Origin: Thalassobacillus sp043497085
GTDB lineage: Bacteria > Bacillota > Bacilli > Bacillales > Halobacillaceae
Assembly: GCA_043497085.1 (NCBI GenBank)
Contig: JBIEKI010000003.1
Reading direction: 5' to 3' (one strand)
DNA: 64,000 bases
Within the stretch, counting starts at the first letter, position 1; the number at the start of each line of letters is the position of its first letter. Positions 53,186 through 61,387 of the stretch are shown in pieces. The translations under genes and the position numbers were made by a program. Under the pieces are notes generated by a model. That model searched no databases. It saw only the letters and a list, made by a program, of their open reading frames with translations, and was not told where the DNA came from.

Positions 53186-54264
53186 TTATTTACCTCCTTT
53201 TTATAAAACGCTTTCAAAATTTCCTGATGCACATCCTGTCGTAACTCATTCAACGCTTTGGGCTTTTCCGTGTGTAAACGGTTCGTCAGCAGCACTGTAA
53301 TCAACTGATGGCTATCGGAAATCCATAAGGATGTCCCGGTAAAACCTGTGTGTCCATAGCCTTCAGGAAACATCGGTGCAAACTGCCATCCTAACCCTCT
53401 AGCGCCTCCGTAATCCTGTTTGGCAGCCTGTATGACACTTTTATCTATCCACTGCTCGCCATGCCACACTCCTTCATTCAAATAAAGCTGTCCCAGTTTA
53501 GCGACATCTTCTGCATTTGCAAACAATCCAGCATGACTTGCCACACCATTGAAATAGTAAAAACCATTCCCATCATTGACCTGGCCGTGAATGGGCTGGT
53601 CGACAGGCCGCCATTCATCAAAAGTCAGTCCTCGTTCCCGGCACATCCCCTGCTCGATTTGATTGCCGTACTCTGTCGCTGCTATTCTATCCTTCGGTGT
53701 ATGTAAAGGGTTATAAAAAAGGGTAGGTAATCCTAACGGTTTGGAGATGTAATGCTCGACAGCATCCTTCAAGGAAAGAGAGGTTTCCGTTTCTATGATT
53801 TTCCCAAGCAGCATGAAATTCAAATCACTGTAGACCGAGCAATTTTCCTTTGGGTACTCGGTCAGGATATCAGCTAGAATCGTAAAAAAATCTTCTTCCT
53901 TACGCGTATAAAATGGGTACCAGGCCGGCAGTCCAGAGCTGTGGCTCAACAAGTTCTGGACAGACACACCAGACAGTCGTTCTCTTAATGTTTTTGAGCC
54001 AGCCACTTCCGGCAGCAGCTCATCTACATTGGAAGATAGCGCAAATGTTTGTTCACTCACCAATTTCAGGATAAGCGTGCTCGTGACGATTTTCGTCAGT
54101 GAAGCAATATCAAAAACAGTATCCTTCTCCATCGCAACTGGTAATGGTTCACGTACTGCCGAACCAAAAGCTTCATGGAAAACAACCTCACCCTGCTTGA
54201 TGACCAGGCAAACCGATCCTGGAACTTCAGCCTGGAGCAGCTTTCTTGCTAGACCTTCATTCAT
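53182..54264 (-). CDS. serine hydrolase, beta-lactamase fold (AmiE-like)
   Basis: The 360-aa protein has the class-C-like fold: the SxxK motif SLTK (Ser55, Lys58), a YSDLN motif near residue 150 in place of YxN, and HTGFTGT near 315 as the KTG-like third motif. No signal peptide is evident. It sits between anmK and a peptide importer. B. subtilis AmiE, an N-acetylmuramyl-L-alanine amidase of the recycling operon, belongs to this fold. Cleavage of muropeptides is therefore a good hypothesis, not proven. A cre-like TGAAAGCGTTTTAT lies inside its 3' end (53203-53216) before oppA. Confidence 0.82.
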   Translation of the reverse strand: MNEGLARKLLQAEVPGSVCLVIKQGEVVFHEAFGSAVREPLPVAMEKDTVFDIASLTKIVTSTLILKLVSEQTFALSSNVDELLPEVAGSKTLRERLSGVSVQNLLSHSSGLPAWYPFYTRKEEDFFTILADILTEYPKENCSVYSDLNFMLLGKIIETETSLSLKDAVEHYISKPLGLPTLFYNPLHTPKDRIAATEYGNQIEQGMCRERGLTFDEWRPVDQPIHGQVNDGNGFYYFNGVASHAGLFANAEDVAKLGQLYLNEGVWHGEQWIDKSVIQAAKQDYGGARGLGWQFAPMFPEGYGHTGFTGTSLWISDSHQLITVLLTNRLHTEKPKALNELRQDVHQEILKAFYKKEVNK

Positions 54265-54283
54265 TTACGCACCCCCTTCAGCT

Positions 54284-55453
54284 TCATGGCAGCACCAGTT
54301 TTCCCATCACAACTGGCTTTTCAGCCCCGGTAGCACTCGGAAGATTATTCGCTGAACCGTGAAGGAACTCATTCCCAAGTATGGCAAACGTGATGGCTTC
54401 CTTCGCATCACTTGAGAAACCCACGTCTTCCATGCGAATCACCTTCTGTTGTAAAACCACCTCCAACCCTTCCAGAAGTACGGGGTTATGGACACCTCCC
54501 CCAGCTACAATCACTTCCCCGGTTGTGTAAGCAGTATCGACAAACGTTTGAATATGGTAAGCGATGGCTTTGACAGTAAAAGCCGTAATCGTGGCAACCT
54601 TATCCTCAAAGGATAACTTCCGCTCACTGCCCGCTTCCCATAATCGTTTCGCTAATTCCCAGGTATACAGCTCTCGTCCAGTTGTTTTCGGGAGTCCCTG
54701 CTTCATATAACTGTCTGCTTTAAAAATCTCTTCCAGCCAATCTTCATCGACCTTGCCAGCTTGAGCCAATTTCCCGGCATCATCATATTTCTGTTCGCCA
54801 TTTGTACCAATCCGGACAAAAGCGTCAATCAATACATTTCCCGGACCAGTATCCATCGCGATGACTTTCTGCGTGCCATCACCTGCAGCCAGCACGGTCA
54901 AGTTGCTGATACCCCCGATGTTCACGAGAATTCTGCCTGTTTGTTCATCCCGGAATAAAAGGTCATCCACAAATGGAACCAGCGGGGCCCCCTGGCCGCC
55001 AGCTGCCATATCAGAAGGACGATAATCACCGATGGTAATACAGCCGGTCTTCTCTGCAATCACAGCCAGCTCTCCAATTTGCAACGTCGCAGATTGTTCT
55101 GGCATATGAAAGATGGTTTGTCCGTGTGAGCTTACAAAATCAACCTCTTGCATGGTAAGGCCTGCGTTTTTCGTCACCACTTTTGCTGCCTCTGCAAATT
55201 TTTCACCAAGCGTTACATTGGCCTTACAGATTTTGTCCACGGTCGATGTGGAGGGGTGACACAGAGCCAGAATTTCTTCTGTTTCTTTTACAGAAAAAGC
55301 GATACTTTCAAAGGCCCGCAAATAAACGGAAGTCTTTTTTCCATGGTTATGTATCTCGACTAATGCAGCATCAATCCCGTCCAGTGATGTCCCTGACATC
55401 AGGCCTACAGCTAATTTTGACGATTTATTCAGTATTTCAATTACCTGTTTGAT
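54284..55453 (-). CDS. anmK: anhydro-N-acetylmuramic acid kinase, probable AUC start
   Basis: AnmK phosphorylates 1,6-anhydro-MurNAc while opening the anhydro ring, giving MurNAc-6-phosphate for recycling. The protein shows GLMSGTSLDGIDAALVEI at the N-terminus, SSHGQTIFH near residue 115, IGDYRPSDMAAGGQGAPLVP near 150 and GTSLDG-type loops of the ASKHA fold. The first ATG (55399) would remove the first beta-strand (LAVGLM), which the family always has. In frame upstream, AUC at 55453 lies exactly 9 nt after GGGGGAGG; a TAG stop precedes it. That gives 389 aa. A promoter (TTGATT-17-TATAAT) lies at 55508-55536. Confidence 0.88.
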   Translation of the reverse strand: MKQVIEILNKSSKLAVGLMSGTSLDGIDAALVEIHNHGKKTSVYLRAFESIAFSVKETEEILALCHPSTSTVDKICKANVTLGEKFAEAAKVVTKNAGLTMQEVDFVSSHGQTIFHMPEQSATLQIGELAVIAEKTGCITIGDYRPSDMAAGGQGAPLVPFVDDLLFRDEQTGRILVNIGGISNLTVLAAGDGTQKVIAMDTGPGNVLIDAFVRIGTNGEQKYDDAGKLAQAGKVDEDWLEEIFKADSYMKQGLPKTTGRELYTWELAKRLWEAGSERKLSFEDKVATITAFTVKAIAYHIQTFVDTAYTTGEVIVAGGGVHNPVLLEGLEVVLQQKVIRMEDVGFSSDAKEAITFAILGNEFLHGSANNLPSATGAEKPVVMGKLVLP

Positions 55454-55507
55454 CTACTTACACCTCCCCCACTAAATATCGAATTTTTCAGAATTTTACT
55501 TAGGTTG

Positions 55508-55536
55508 ATTATACAAAATAAAGTTACATTAATCAA
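55508..55536 (-). promoter_or_regulatory. predicted promoter of the anmK operon
   Basis: TTGATT (55531-55536) and TATAAT (55508-55513) on the minus strand with 17-bp spacing. The start point would be near 55501, about 30 nt before the GGGGGAGG box. Confidence 0.65.
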
Positions 55537-55737
55537 TATAATTTATGTAGTATTATTACAATATCGACCCTTATCCTAGTGAGACCGTTTAAAGACGCAT
55601 ATATTTTTAAGAGAGCGCATTTCATTCGTTCGAAAGAGCAATCCAAAGTTATGAGAGCGCATTAATGCAGAAAGCTCTGTAATCCATTCGGTGATCTTCT
55701 GTTAATAGAGTTCGCACCATTTCACTCCACCATCAAA
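55537..55737. other. non-coding region between mdh terminator and anmK promoter
   Basis: About 200 bp without a gene. It contains an 11-bp direct repeat GAGAGCGCATT at 55611-55621 and 55653-55663, 42 bp apart (four helical turns), upstream of the anmK promoter. A regulator site is possible, but none is known. Confidence 0.4.
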
Positions 55738-55770
55738 AAACGCACCCAGGACAGTCCCATAGGTGCGTTT
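55738..55770 (-). terminator. terminator of the eut-mdh operon
   Basis: AAACGCACC / GGTGCGTTT stem, T-run on the minus strand, directly after the mdh stop codon at 55773. Confidence 0.85.
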
Positions 55771-55772
55771 CT

Positions 55773-56708
55773 TTATACGAGAGCTAAAACTTCCTTCACT
55801 GCTCCTGCTGAACGATTGAGCGCCTCTTTTTCCTTCGTCGTCAATGGCAGCTCGATGACGCTTTCGATGCCATGGCCTCCCAAAATAGTAGGAACACCAA
55901 GATAAATATTTTCATAGCCATATTCGCCTTCAAGGTAAGCGATGGAAGGAAGAATCCGCTTCTTATCCTTGACGATCGCTTCAGCCATTTGGACAAGCGA
56001 GGCCGCGGGGGCATAGTAGGCACTGCCCTGGCCGAGCAGGTTGACGATTTCACCGCCGCCTTTCCGGGTCCGCTCGACGATGGCTTCCAGCCTGTCTTCA
56101 GGTATGAGTTTTTCCAGCGGGATACCGCCAGCGTAAGAGTAGCGGACTAGCGGAACCATGCTGTCTCCGTGGCCGCCTAAGACAAAACCGGATACATCTT
56201 CGACGGAAACGCCTAGCTCTTGGGCTACAAAGGTATTGAAACGAGCTGTATCAAGGACGCCTGACTGTCCGATGACCCGGTTCTTTGGAAACCCTGTCGT
56301 CTTATAACAGACATATGTCATTGCATCAACCGGGTTACTCAACACCAGAATATAACTGTCCGGGGCGTAACGGACGATGTTTTCAGAGACCTCTTTCATG
56401 ATTTTCGCATTGGTCGCGACAAGGTCGTCCCTGCTCATCCCCGGCTTCCTTGGTATTCCGGCAGTGATGATAACCATGTCGGCGTCCTGGATATCTTTAT
56501 AATCAGCCGTTCCCGTAATAGTGGAATCGAATTTCTGTACAGGACTTGCCTCAACCATATCCAGTGCTTTTCCTTTTGTCGGGTTTTTCATTGAGGGAAT
56601 GTCGACTAACACAACATCCCCTAGTTCTTTTTGAGCAATCATTAGAGCGGCTGTCGTACCGGTAAAACCCGCGCCGATGACTGCGAATTTCCTTCGTTTA
56701 AACGCCAT
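55773..56708 (-). CDS. mdh: malate dehydrogenase in a eut operon
   Basis: The enzyme interconverts malate and oxaloacetate with NAD(H). The 311-aa protein has a Rossmann motif VIGAGFTGTTAA (residues 10-20), and Arg87 and Arg93 in GIPRKPGMSRDDL, with Arg87 at the specificity position that marks MDH over LDH. Catalytic Asp153/Arg156 (VLDTARF) and His180 (GGHGDS) are present. It is the last gene of the eut operon, 32 bp after the tailed BMC-H gene, with a terminator after it. It has no encapsulation-peptide-like extension. Usually mdh lies with citZ and icd, so this placement is unusual. Confidence 0.9.
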   Translation of the reverse strand: MAFKRRKFAVIGAGFTGTTAALMIAQKELGDVVLVDIPSMKNPTKGKALDMVEASPVQKFDSTITGTADYKDIQDADMVIITAGIPRKPGMSRDDLVATNAKIMKEVSENIVRYAPDSYILVLSNPVDAMTYVCYKTTGFPKNRVIGQSGVLDTARFNTFVAQELGVSVEDVSGFVLGGHGDSMVPLVRYSYAGGIPLEKLIPEDRLEAIVERTRKGGGEIVNLLGQGSAYYAPAASLVQMAEAIVKDKKRILPSIAYLEGEYGYENIYLGVPTILGGHGIESVIELPLTTKEKEALNRSAGAVKEVLALV

Positions 56709-56740
56709 GATCCAACCTCCATCATAGGTGTTTTATACAC

Positions 56741-57142
56741 TCAGGCTTCCTTATCTGTATCAGATTCCAGAGTTTCTTCAGCATTGTTTTTCTTGGTGGT
56801 TTTCCTGCGCCCTGCCGGTTTCTTTGCCGCTTGAGGCGGTACTACAGGCGTCTTTGCTTCTTTTTGAGCTTCCTTTTTCTTTAAAACTTCCCTGGTTGCA
56901 TCATCAGGATGTGGGATGACATAGTAAGAAACAAGTTCACCGACACGCTGGGCTGCGTCTTTTCCCGCATCAACGGCAGCCTGTACAGCTCCCACATCGC
57001 CTTCTACAAATACCGTCACTAATGCAGCATCGATTTTTTCCTGGTTAACTAATGATACATTCGCTGACTTCACCATCACATCTGCAGCTTCAATGGAACC
57101 AATCAGCCCTCTTGTTTCAACCATTCCTAAAGCTTTAGCCAT
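56741..57142 (-). CDS. BMC-H shell protein with 45-aa tail
   Basis: This hexameric microcompartment shell protein has one BMC domain (about 3-88; ALGMVETRGLIGSIEAADV, GDVGAVQAAVDAG, VIPHPDDA). A tail of about 45 residues rich in Ala, Lys, Pro and acidic residues follows. Canonical EutM/PduA ends near residue 95. Start at the ATG at 57142 after AGAGGTG; it overlaps eutN by 8 bp. PduK-type shell proteins also have C-terminal extensions, which can bind metal or nucleic acid; no cysteines for an Fe-S cluster are seen here. Confidence 0.88.
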   Translation of the reverse strand: MAKALGMVETRGLIGSIEAADVMVKSANVSLVNQEKIDAALVTVFVEGDVGAVQAAVDAGKDAAQRVGELVSYYVIPHPDDATREVLKKKEAQKEAKTPVVPPQAAKKPAGRRKTTKKNNAEETLESDTDKEA

Positions 57143-57419
57143 TTCCTTCACCTCTTTCTACCTCGACAGCATCAATGATGCCTATAATCAACGCATCAAT
57201 TGGCAATGTTTTATTTTCATCCATATAGGAAGCGGCACTGCCTCTGGTTACCATGACTTTGTCACCGACACCTGCTCCAATCCGATCGACGGCGATAAAA
57301 TTGGCTGGCTGGGAAGCCGACAGGGATGCCTCAGGCTGGACAACCAGGAACTTCAAGCCGGTGAGACCATCTTCTTTCCGTGTTGCCCAAATGTTACCGA
57401 CCACTTCTCCTACAATCAT
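57135..57419 (-). CDS. eutN: BMC vertex protein EutN/CcmL family
   Basis: The 94-aa protein forms pentamers that cap the vertices of the microcompartment shell. It begins MIVGEVVGNIWATRKEDGL and has the conserved GAGVGDKVMVTRGSAA region near residue 50. It overlaps the preceding gene (ATGA) and the next one, so this block is tightly coupled. Confidence 0.93.
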   Translation of the reverse strand: MIVGEVVGNIWATRKEDGLTGLKFLVVQPEASLSASQPANFIAVDRIGAGVGDKVMVTRGSAASYMDENKTLPIDALIIGIIDAVEVERGEGNG

Positions 57420-58069
57420 TTGCCGACCTCCTCTGCCTCATATTCAATAATTTTGATGTTACGTTCTCTTGCCGTGTCCCTTGCTAATGGGGTAACGATC
57501 GTTTGTACTGACACATGTATCTCTCTATCTTGCCATTTTTCCAAAATCGTCTGGGTTAGCAGTTTTTCTTTAAAAATCCAGTCGTCTCTATTCTCAATTT
57601 CACCTTGCCCCAGTTGTTCCATTTCTGTAAAAGAAACCCCATAATCCAGTAATTTTTCATAATTGCCTATAAGCATTTCTTTATAACGGGAGTTGATGTT
57701 CGGAGATTTCTCGCTATTACTGGCTATCCACCTCAACTTATCGTGTAAAACAAAATGGATATCGGATCCTTGCAGCATCAATTCAGCAAACAGGCGGCTT
57801 TCAGCTGTATCCGTTATACCTGTGGCACTTTTAACCAGCAAGTCCTGATCAACCTGTAAAAAAACTGCCTGATCTGTGTTCACCTGAACATCACTGTCTG
57901 ATGGATCCATGACAACCGGCTTCCAATGACGCTCTAAAAGATTGATTGTCTGTTCATCTACCGCTCCGTCAGATATCACTGAAAGCTTCGGCTTGCCGCC
58001 TTCCACTTCACCCATATGCCGCTTCAGTACCTCGGCGACGATTTCTTCAACCATTTGTCTGTCAATCAT
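57416..58069 (-). CDS. eut-operon protein of unknown function
   Basis: The 217-219 aa product starts with an amphipathic helix MIDRQMVEEIVAEVLKRH, much like encapsulation peptides. A middle domain of unknown fold follows. The C-terminal segment TIVTPLARDTARERNIKII recalls segments of EutT/EutQ-type and PduM-type proteins. The first ATG is within the end of pduL (58075); 58069 is an equal choice. Tight overlaps with pduL and eutN suggest coupled translation. It probably belongs in the microcompartment lumen; the role, such as core assembly, is inference. Confidence 0.7.
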   Translation of the reverse strand: MIDRQMVEEIVAEVLKRHMGEVEGGKPKLSVISDGAVDEQTINLLERHWKPVVMDPSDSDVQVNTDQAVFLQVDQDLLVKSATGITDTAESRLFAELMLQGSDIHFVLHDKLRWIASNSEKSPNINSRYKEMLIGNYEKLLDYGVSFTEMEQLGQGEIENRDDWIFKEKLLTQTILEKWQDREIHVSVQTIVTPLARDTARERNIKIIEYEAEEVGK

Positions 58070-58721
58070 AGGCATGACCAGCTTTTATCATTGTAGCTGT
58101 ATCCCCTGTTCTTACCGAAGCAGCGTTGGCTTCGTCGGTATCGATATGCATTTCGAGTTTATATCTCGGCGAGACACGGATCAGAATATTTTCGAACGTG
58201 AGCGGTCTTTTTTCGCTATCCATTCGCATTTTTACATAGTCACCGTTATCTACTCCATATCTCTCCGCATCATCAGGAGCCATGTGGATATGAGCCTCGG
58301 CGATGATTAATCCCTCATTAATATAGATGCTTCCTTTTGGCCCGACGAGTGTTACAGGGGAGGAGCCTTGAATATTGCCAGATTCCCGGATTGGTGGTTT
58401 CAATCCAAGTTTGAAAGCGTCCGTCTGGCTCACCTCGACTTGTGTCAATTTACGTGCCGGTCCAAGGATCCTCACCTTTTCAATGCTTCCTTTCGGCCCG
58501 ACAATCGTGACCGTTTCATTGGCCGCAAACTGGCCCGGCTGGGATAGATCTGCTTTTTTCGTCAGGTCATATCCGGAACCGAACAGCTGCTCCAGGTCTT
58601 CCTGTTTTAAATGACAATGTCTGGCGGAAACCCCAATTGGAATCTCCGCCTTCTTTTTGTTGTTTCCTTGAAGCTGTGTCATCACCTCATCAACGATTCG
58701 TTCTACATCATGTCGCTCCAT
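58062..58721 (-). CDS. pduL: phosphate acyltransferase PduL/EutD
   Basis: PduL converts acetyl-CoA and phosphate to acetyl phosphate and CoA, recycling CoA inside the microcompartment. The 219-aa protein has the zinc motifs HCHL (near 34-37) and AEAHIHMAPDDA near 135-145, two PduL repeat domains and LDANRTG-like DANAASVRTG near the end. The N-terminus MERHDVERIVDEVMTQLQ forms a candidate encapsulation helix. It lies 41 bp after eutM and overlaps the unknown gene. Confidence 0.93.
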   Translation of the reverse strand: MERHDVERIVDEVMTQLQGNNKKKAEIPIGVSARHCHLKQEDLEQLFGSGYDLTKKADLSQPGQFAANETVTIVGPKGSIEKVRILGPARKLTQVEVSQTDAFKLGLKPPIRESGNIQGSSPVTLVGPKGSIYINEGLIIAEAHIHMAPDDAERYGVDNGDYVKMRMDSEKRPLTFENILIRVSPRYKLEMHIDTDEANAASVRTGDTATMIKAGHAYD

Positions 58722-58762
58722 TCCTCAGACCTTCCTTTCCCTTCGAACCTGGTGATAAAGAC

Positions 58763-59053
58763 TTATTTATCTAGTTCGACTTTTGGAAGAATGCTGTCCA
58801 ATTCATTATGAGGGCGAGGGATGACATGGACGGACATCAATTCGCCAACACGCTGAGCAGCTGCACTTCCGGATTCGGTCGCTGCTTTTACTGCCCCGAC
58901 ATCACCGCTGACAAGAATCGTTACGATTCCTCCTCCAACATGGACTTTCCCTACCAGGTTGACATTCGCTGCCTTTACCATTGCGTCTGCTGCTTCCACC
59001 GATGCTACTAAACCTTTTGTCTCGATCATTCCTAATGCGCCATTAAGTGCCAT
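58763..59053 (-). CDS. eutM: BMC-H shell protein EutM
   Basis: The 96-aa hexamer-forming shell protein is a classic EutM: ALGMIETKGLVASVEAADAM, VGGGIVTILVSGDVGAVKAA and HVIPRPHNELDSILPK at the end. AGGAGG precedes the ATG, and it follows eutE after 19 bp. Confidence 0.94.
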   Translation of the reverse strand: MALNGALGMIETKGLVASVEAADAMVKAANVNLVGKVHVGGGIVTILVSGDVGAVKAATESGSAAAQRVGELMSVHVIPRPHNELDSILPKVELDK

Positions 59054-59072
59054 TTTAAATTCCTCCTAATTT

Positions 59073-60593
59073 TTATTGGTATTGTTTGATGACTCTATCA
59101 ACAATGGCAGATACGGTTTTCGTATCGACCTGCTTGCTATCTACTTTTTTCATAACCTTGGAGACAATCATTTCGATATCCGGCTTTTCCTCTGAGCTTT
59201 TCTCAGGTCGTTCATAAGTCTTAGAAGGCTTCGGAATCTCCACATCCTTGATGCCGTAAGCCAGACGCTTGATGTTCAGCAGATGTTTGGCGGTAATATT
59301 ATCAGAAGTGATGTTTCCGCCATAAGATCCGCATCCTAAGGTCATCGATGCTTTCAGACCGGTTGTTGCTCCAACAGCACCGATACTCGACATCGTGTTG
59401 ACCACGAGCCGGGAAACCGGCATTTCCTGGCCGAACATCCGGGCGACCTGATCATCATTCGTATGAAGCGATAAGGTGTGCCCTCTTCCTCCCAAATCCA
59501 GCAGGTCGCGGCAGATTTCTTTCGCTTCACTGATGTCTTTGGAAGTATATAAGGCGAAGATCGCAGATAACTTTTCGATGGAAAAAGGAACCTTTTTTCC
59601 GATTTGATCTTCTTCTGCAATCAACAATCTCGTATCGCCCGGAACCTCTATTCCAGCCATCTCTGCAATTTTGACAGCAGGACGGCCGACGATTTTCGGA
59701 TTCAGTTTCCCCCGGATCGGAGAAATGACATCCTCCATTTTCTTCTTTTCTTCTGCATTGAGAAAATAAGCGCCGTTGTTTTTTAACTCCCGAATCGTCA
59801 TTTCCTTGATATTCTGATCAACCACGATCGCCTGCTCGGTAGCACAGATCGTGCCATTATCAAAGGTTTTACTATCGACAATCATCCTGGCTGCCTCTTT
59901 GACGTTGCAGGATTTCTCCATATAAACAGGTACGTTTCCAGGTCCGACTCCATAAGCCGGTTTACCGGAACTATAGGCTGCTCTTACCAGCCCTCCGCCT
60001 CCTGTCGCTAAAATCAAATCGACGTCCCGATGATGCATCAGCTCTGTCGTCGCAGGCATCGACGGTTGTGAAATCCAGCCGATAATCCCTTCTGGAGCAC
60101 CTGCAGCGATTGCCGCCTCCTTACAAACTTTCAAAGCCTCCACGGTACACTTTTTTGCTGATGGATGGGGGCTGACGACGATGGCATTGCGTGTCTTTAA
60201 TGCAATTAATGTCTTGAAAAATGCGGTTGACGTCGGGTTGGTGGTAGGAATAATGGCAGCTACCACGCCATAAGGATAGGCGAATTCTGTAAGCTGATTC
60301 TGTCTATCTTCATGAATGACTCCGACCGTTTTTTCATCTTTGATCGATTCATAAACATCCCGGGAACCGACCTGATTCTTGATGAGTTTGTGTTCGACTA
60401 CGCCCATCCCGGTCTCTTCTACTGCCATTTCCGCCAGCCGCTGGGACTCACGGTAGGCAGCATCAGCGACACTTTTTACGATGCGGTCGACCTGTTCCTG
60501 GGTAAACGATTCATATTTTTTCTGCGCTTCATCTGCCCGCCGGACAGCTTCGCGCATCTCCTGAATCGATTGTAAATCCTGATCAAACTCCAT
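59073..60593 (-). CDS. eutE: acylating acetaldehyde dehydrogenase EutE
   Basis: EutE oxidises acetaldehyde with CoA and NAD+ to acetyl-CoA in the microcompartment. The catalytic Cys lies in NGTICATEQAIV near residue 245; NAD-binding elements are IPTTNPTSTAFFK and GGGGLVRAAYSSGK. The core ends near 450. A 50-residue C-terminal tail carries two amphipathic helices (DIEMIVSKVMKKVDSKQ and DTKTVSAIVDRVIKQYQ). The N-terminal extension of enteric EutE is absent. The ATG at 60593 is 9 nt after AAAGGAG (506 aa). Confidence 0.93.
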   Translation of the reverse strand: MEFDQDLQSIQEMREAVRRADEAQKKYESFTQEQVDRIVKSVADAAYRESQRLAEMAVEETGMGVVEHKLIKNQVGSRDVYESIKDEKTVGVIHEDRQNQLTEFAYPYGVVAAIIPTTNPTSTAFFKTLIALKTRNAIVVSPHPSAKKCTVEALKVCKEAAIAAGAPEGIIGWISQPSMPATTELMHHRDVDLILATGGGGLVRAAYSSGKPAYGVGPGNVPVYMEKSCNVKEAARMIVDSKTFDNGTICATEQAIVVDQNIKEMTIRELKNNGAYFLNAEEKKKMEDVISPIRGKLNPKIVGRPAVKIAEMAGIEVPGDTRLLIAEEDQIGKKVPFSIEKLSAIFALYTSKDISEAKEICRDLLDLGGRGHTLSLHTNDDQVARMFGQEMPVSRLVVNTMSSIGAVGATTGLKASMTLGCGSYGGNITSDNITAKHLLNIKRLAYGIKDVEIPKPSKTYERPEKSSEEKPDIEMIVSKVMKKVDSKQVDTKTVSAIVDRVIKQYQ

Positions 60594-60656
60594 CACACTC
60601 AACTCCTTTCTTTTAAGATCTGTGACAGTTCTATTACCATACTGTGAGCAACGGGG

Positions 60657-60689
60657 TCAGGGAAACGACTTTCATTCGGTCTTCCCTGA
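60657..60689 (-). other. intercistronic hairpin between eutL and eutE
   Basis: TCAGGGAA / TTCCCTGA (8 bp) around a 17-nt loop in a 129-bp gap, the longest inside the eut cluster. There is no T-run. It could be an mRNA processing or stability element. I could not match the EutV dual-hairpin target. Confidence 0.4.
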
Positions 60690-60722
60690 GGAAAAGGAGT
60701 AAATTCCTTCCCCATCAATTGA

Positions 60723-61376
60723 TTAATATCCCTTTGGATTGGCTGCCACTCCCAGCACGGCATCCCGGAACGCATCGGCTGCCGCCTGGCAGGAAGACTG
60801 GCTTCCTGTCAATAATCCGCCGCCAAAGTTCGTTTCCGTCGGCGGCCCATAAAAGGCCGCCAGTGTCACATCGGCCGCCTTCATAGCAGCATCAATCCCG
60901 TAGGAAGCTTCTAAGGGCGGAGCAATCAGATAAGCAAGTGCTTCGCCAGGTTCAATTCCTGCTTCCTTTGATAAAAAGGTTCCAGTCCTGGATATCACAT
61001 GGGCATATAAAGCATGGGTTTTCGCTTCATCGATTGCTTCGAAATAAGCTTCACTTTCGGCCACCTGCTCGACAGCCTCGATGCCGCTTTTCACCTCTTC
61101 CGGATTCGGCCCGGCCAGAATTCCGATAAACTCTCCCGATAACGGTCCTGAAGCGTGGTCAGCTCCTGCATAAAAGGACTGGGCGTAAACGACTTCGACG
61201 TCTGCCCGCTTGGTAGCTTCATCGAGAGCCGTGACTCCTACGTCATCCATGGTTATCGTGAACATCGCAAGGCTCCGGTGATTTTCGTTAAGATTCAACT
61301 GTCTGGCAAGCATAGGATCAACATTCGGGATGATGCGGATGGCAAGGATGTCTGCATAAATCGGATCCAATCTCAA
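60723..61376 (-). CDS. eutL: BMC-T shell protein EutL
   Basis: The 217-aa trimer-forming shell protein has two BMC domains in tandem and a central pore that may gate cofactors. It begins with TTG after AGGAGGG. Landmarks are NEAHRSLAMFTITMDD-like NENHRSLAMFTITMDD, SGEFIGILAGPNPEEV near 100 and FGGGLLTGSQSSCQAA near 185. It lies 11 bp after eutC. Confidence 0.94.
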   Translation of the reverse strand: MRLDPIYADILAIRIIPNVDPMLARQLNLNENHRSLAMFTITMDDVGVTALDEATKRADVEVVYAQSFYAGADHASGPLSGEFIGILAGPNPEEVKSGIEAVEQVAESEAYFEAIDEAKTHALYAHVISRTGTFLSKEAGIEPGEALAYLIAPPLEASYGIDAAMKAADVTLAAFYGPPTETNFGGGLLTGSQSSCQAAADAFRDAVLGVAANPKGY

Positions 61377-61387
61377 TGTCTTCCCTC

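Noticed and set aside
53203..53216. cre site controlling oppA
   Set aside because: TGAAAGCGTTTTAT is inside the hydrolase coding end, where the codons alone explain it; kept only as a remark.
54284..55399. anmK frameshift or truncated gene
   Set aside because: The frame is intact and continues upstream to a well-placed ATC with a good ribosome-binding site, so a start-codon issue explains it better than a frameshift.
60594..60722. EutV-type dual-hairpin antiterminator between eutL and eutE
   Set aside because: Only one hairpin is seen, the loop does not show the expected paired pattern, and there is no T-run.
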